Of a stretch of 64,000 nt of DNA, positions 62,595-64,000 are shown one piece after another; position 1 is the stretch's first letter, and each line of letters opens with the position of its first letter. The position numbers and the translations under genes are program-made. The notes below the pieces were generated by a model that saw nothing but the letters and a program-made list of their open reading frames with translations, was not told where the DNA came from and did not search any database. Source of the DNA: Glossina fuscipes (lineage: Eukaryota > Arthropoda > Insecta > Diptera > Glossinidae); NCBI RefSeq assembly GCF_014805625.2, contig NW_023998455.1, positions 9,241,005 through 9,305,004 of the forward strand, read 5' to 3'.

Positions 62595-64000
62595 ATGGAA
62601 AAAGTGTCTAGTGTTCTAGAAAATGCTGATCCATTTAAAACGTGGTGGCCAGCGGTTATAGCCGTTATAGTTGGAATTGTTGTAACTGTACGGTAAATAT
62701 ATCAATAGTTTTGTCAAACTTCATTTCAAATAAAAAAAACGATTATACTCGATGTACAATGTGATGTACAATTTCAAATAAAAAAACGATTATACTCGAT
62801 GTTCGAAGTTATATAAAAACGAACAATGAATCAAAACTATTCAGAACAGGATTCTACAAGTCTCTCATACTTTTTACAAATAGTATGCCAATTTATAATG
62901 GAAGATCGGATTTTCACAGTTGAGAAGCATTTCATTCAAATTGGCTTTCAAAAGAACTGCCCGACAAACTTTACTCATCTACACATCAATATTTAAAGTT
63001 CGCTACTTAAATGTGTGCAATTTTTGCGTGCTAATCGAAGGTTTAAAATTACTTTAAAAAAATTTTTTATGCGGATATTTTTGTACAGGTTTTAATATTT
63101 ACTTAGAAGGACCCTGGCGTCCTATATCATCTCAAAAAGGTTAGGAACAAATCGCAGTTTGTTTTCTTTGCATAATCAGCTTTACCGCAATCTAAACGCT
63201 GATACTTGAAACAATATCTAATTTAGCGCCCATCACTTATATAATAAACAAAATCATATTTAAATAATTCGGTATATTCCAAAGAGATTCCCTTGAAATG
63301 TCTGTTGTGATGTCTGTTTACTGTTACTTTCTGGAAAAGTTCCCTATTTTTAGATTTCCTATACTCACATTGCTTTTTTATCGTAGTCTTATATATGTAT
63401 ATATATATTAATGCTGGCAAATATTAAGACAATCATATTTAAATACAAGATCTATTTAATTTGTTGGTTACCTTTCAGCACAATAATGGGCGGTCAGCGT
63501 TGTCCTAATGACACTAATATAAAGGACAACATTGTCATTATTACAGGTGGTAGCAGTGGCATAGGTTATGAAATTGCTAAGGTATTAGCAGCTCGTGGAG
63601 GACGGATTATACTAGCTTGTCGAAACATGGAAACTGCAGATAAGGCAGCAGCCATTATTAAAAGAGAGCTTCAGTGCGTTGCTCTACCTAATGTAAAGGA
63701 CAATTTAAATGAGAGCAATTCAAAGGATAAATTCTATGTAGAAGCGCGATATTTAGATTTACGATCCTTTGACAGTGTTTGTCGATTTGCTCGCAAGATT
63801 TTGGCCGAATTCGAACGTGTTGACATATTAATAAATAATGCTGGAATAATTTTTGATAAGACGCACACTAAAACTGTCGACGGATTTGAACAACATCTTC
63901 AGGTTAATTATCTGTCACATTTTCTCCTAACACATCTTCTGATGCCTCATTTACAAAAGTCCTCCATGGGTCGCGTGATCAATGTATCTGCTCACGCTCA
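62595..64000 (+). CDS. CG7675: Membrane-anchored short-chain dehydrogenase, retinol dehydrogenase-like (3' end beyond window)
   Basis: NAD(P)-dependent oxidoreductase of the RDH11-14 type, probably in the endoplasmic reticulum membrane and acting on retinoid or other lipid alcohols or aldehydes. Exon 1, 62595-62692, encodes MEKVSSVLENADPFKTWW followed by a single hydrophobic membrane anchor. A 786-base intron follows, and exon 2 starts at 63479 in matching phase and runs off the window. The Rossmann signature TGGSSGIG sits just after the strand NIVIIT, followed by RGGRIILACRN, then the NNAG motif (ILINNAGI). The end INVSAHAH carries the catalytic-serine strand; the YxxxK motif lies outside the window. 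An in-frame ATG five codons upstream (62580) is possible but has a poorer context. Symbol assigned from the neighbourhood with gl, WRNexo and hmw and from the RDH type. Confidence 0.85.
62723..62802. repeat. Two-copy direct repeat in intron 1 of the SDR gene
   Basis: Copies at 62723-62755 and 62771-62802 share ATTTCAAATA, an A-run and CGATTATACTCGATGT, differing by one A. A local duplication with no visible function. Confidence 0.85.

Noticed and set aside
1..64000. CRISPR arrays, bacterial operons, riboswitches
   Set aside because: None seen; intron structure and gene content are those of an insect nuclear genome.

Overview
The window is eukaryotic nuclear DNA from a higher (brachyceran) fly that is probably not a Drosophila. 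It is AT-rich, its genes are split by GT-AG introns with poly(A) signals, and every recognisable protein is closest to a Drosophila melanogaster protein. A tephritid or calyptrate fly fits best, but that is inference. There is one 100-base assembly gap (49661-49760).

Layout. (1) 2.8-4.45 kb, plus strand: the terminal exon of a TGF-beta ligand that matches maverick (mav). (2) 10.3-17.7 kb, minus strand: glass (gl), the five-zinc-finger photoreceptor regulator, with four of its coding exons resolved to the base; the short first exon was not found. (3) 17.7-38.6 kb: a long non-coding stretch with simple repeats, a decayed LINE fragment and a diverged tRNA-derived SINE. (4) 38.7-40.2 kb, minus strand: an unrecognised set of adjacent ORFs, one frameshifted, richer in G+C than its flanks and possibly the remains of a virus or mobile element. 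(5) 41.0-42.0 kb: coding-like fragments that do not assemble into a gene. (6) 42.9-45.3 kb, plus strand: WRNexo, a Werner-type 3'-5' exonuclease in five exons. It converges on (7) hemingway (hmw), 45.6-48.7 kb, minus strand: a CFAP97-domain ciliary and flagellar protein in four exons. (8) 52.1-54.6 kb, plus strand: an intronless four-PDZ protein that resembles Patj but has no visible L27 domain. (9) 55.6-61.5 kb, minus strand: several exon-like segments of one or more unidentified genes, plus a young SINE with a target-site duplication. (10) 62.6 kb to the end, plus strand: a membrane-anchored retinol-dehydrogenase-like SDR (CG7675-like), cut by the window edge.

From memory, gl, WRNexo, hmw and CG7675 lie close together at 91A (Muller E) in D. 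melanogaster, so most of the window is conserved microsynteny. mav (chromosome 4, Muller F) and Patj (3L) lie elsewhere there, so the mav-like and Patj-like genes are the unexpected members. The genes do not form a pathway. gl and a retinoid-type SDR could both matter to photoreceptors, but nothing in the sequence shows co-regulation.
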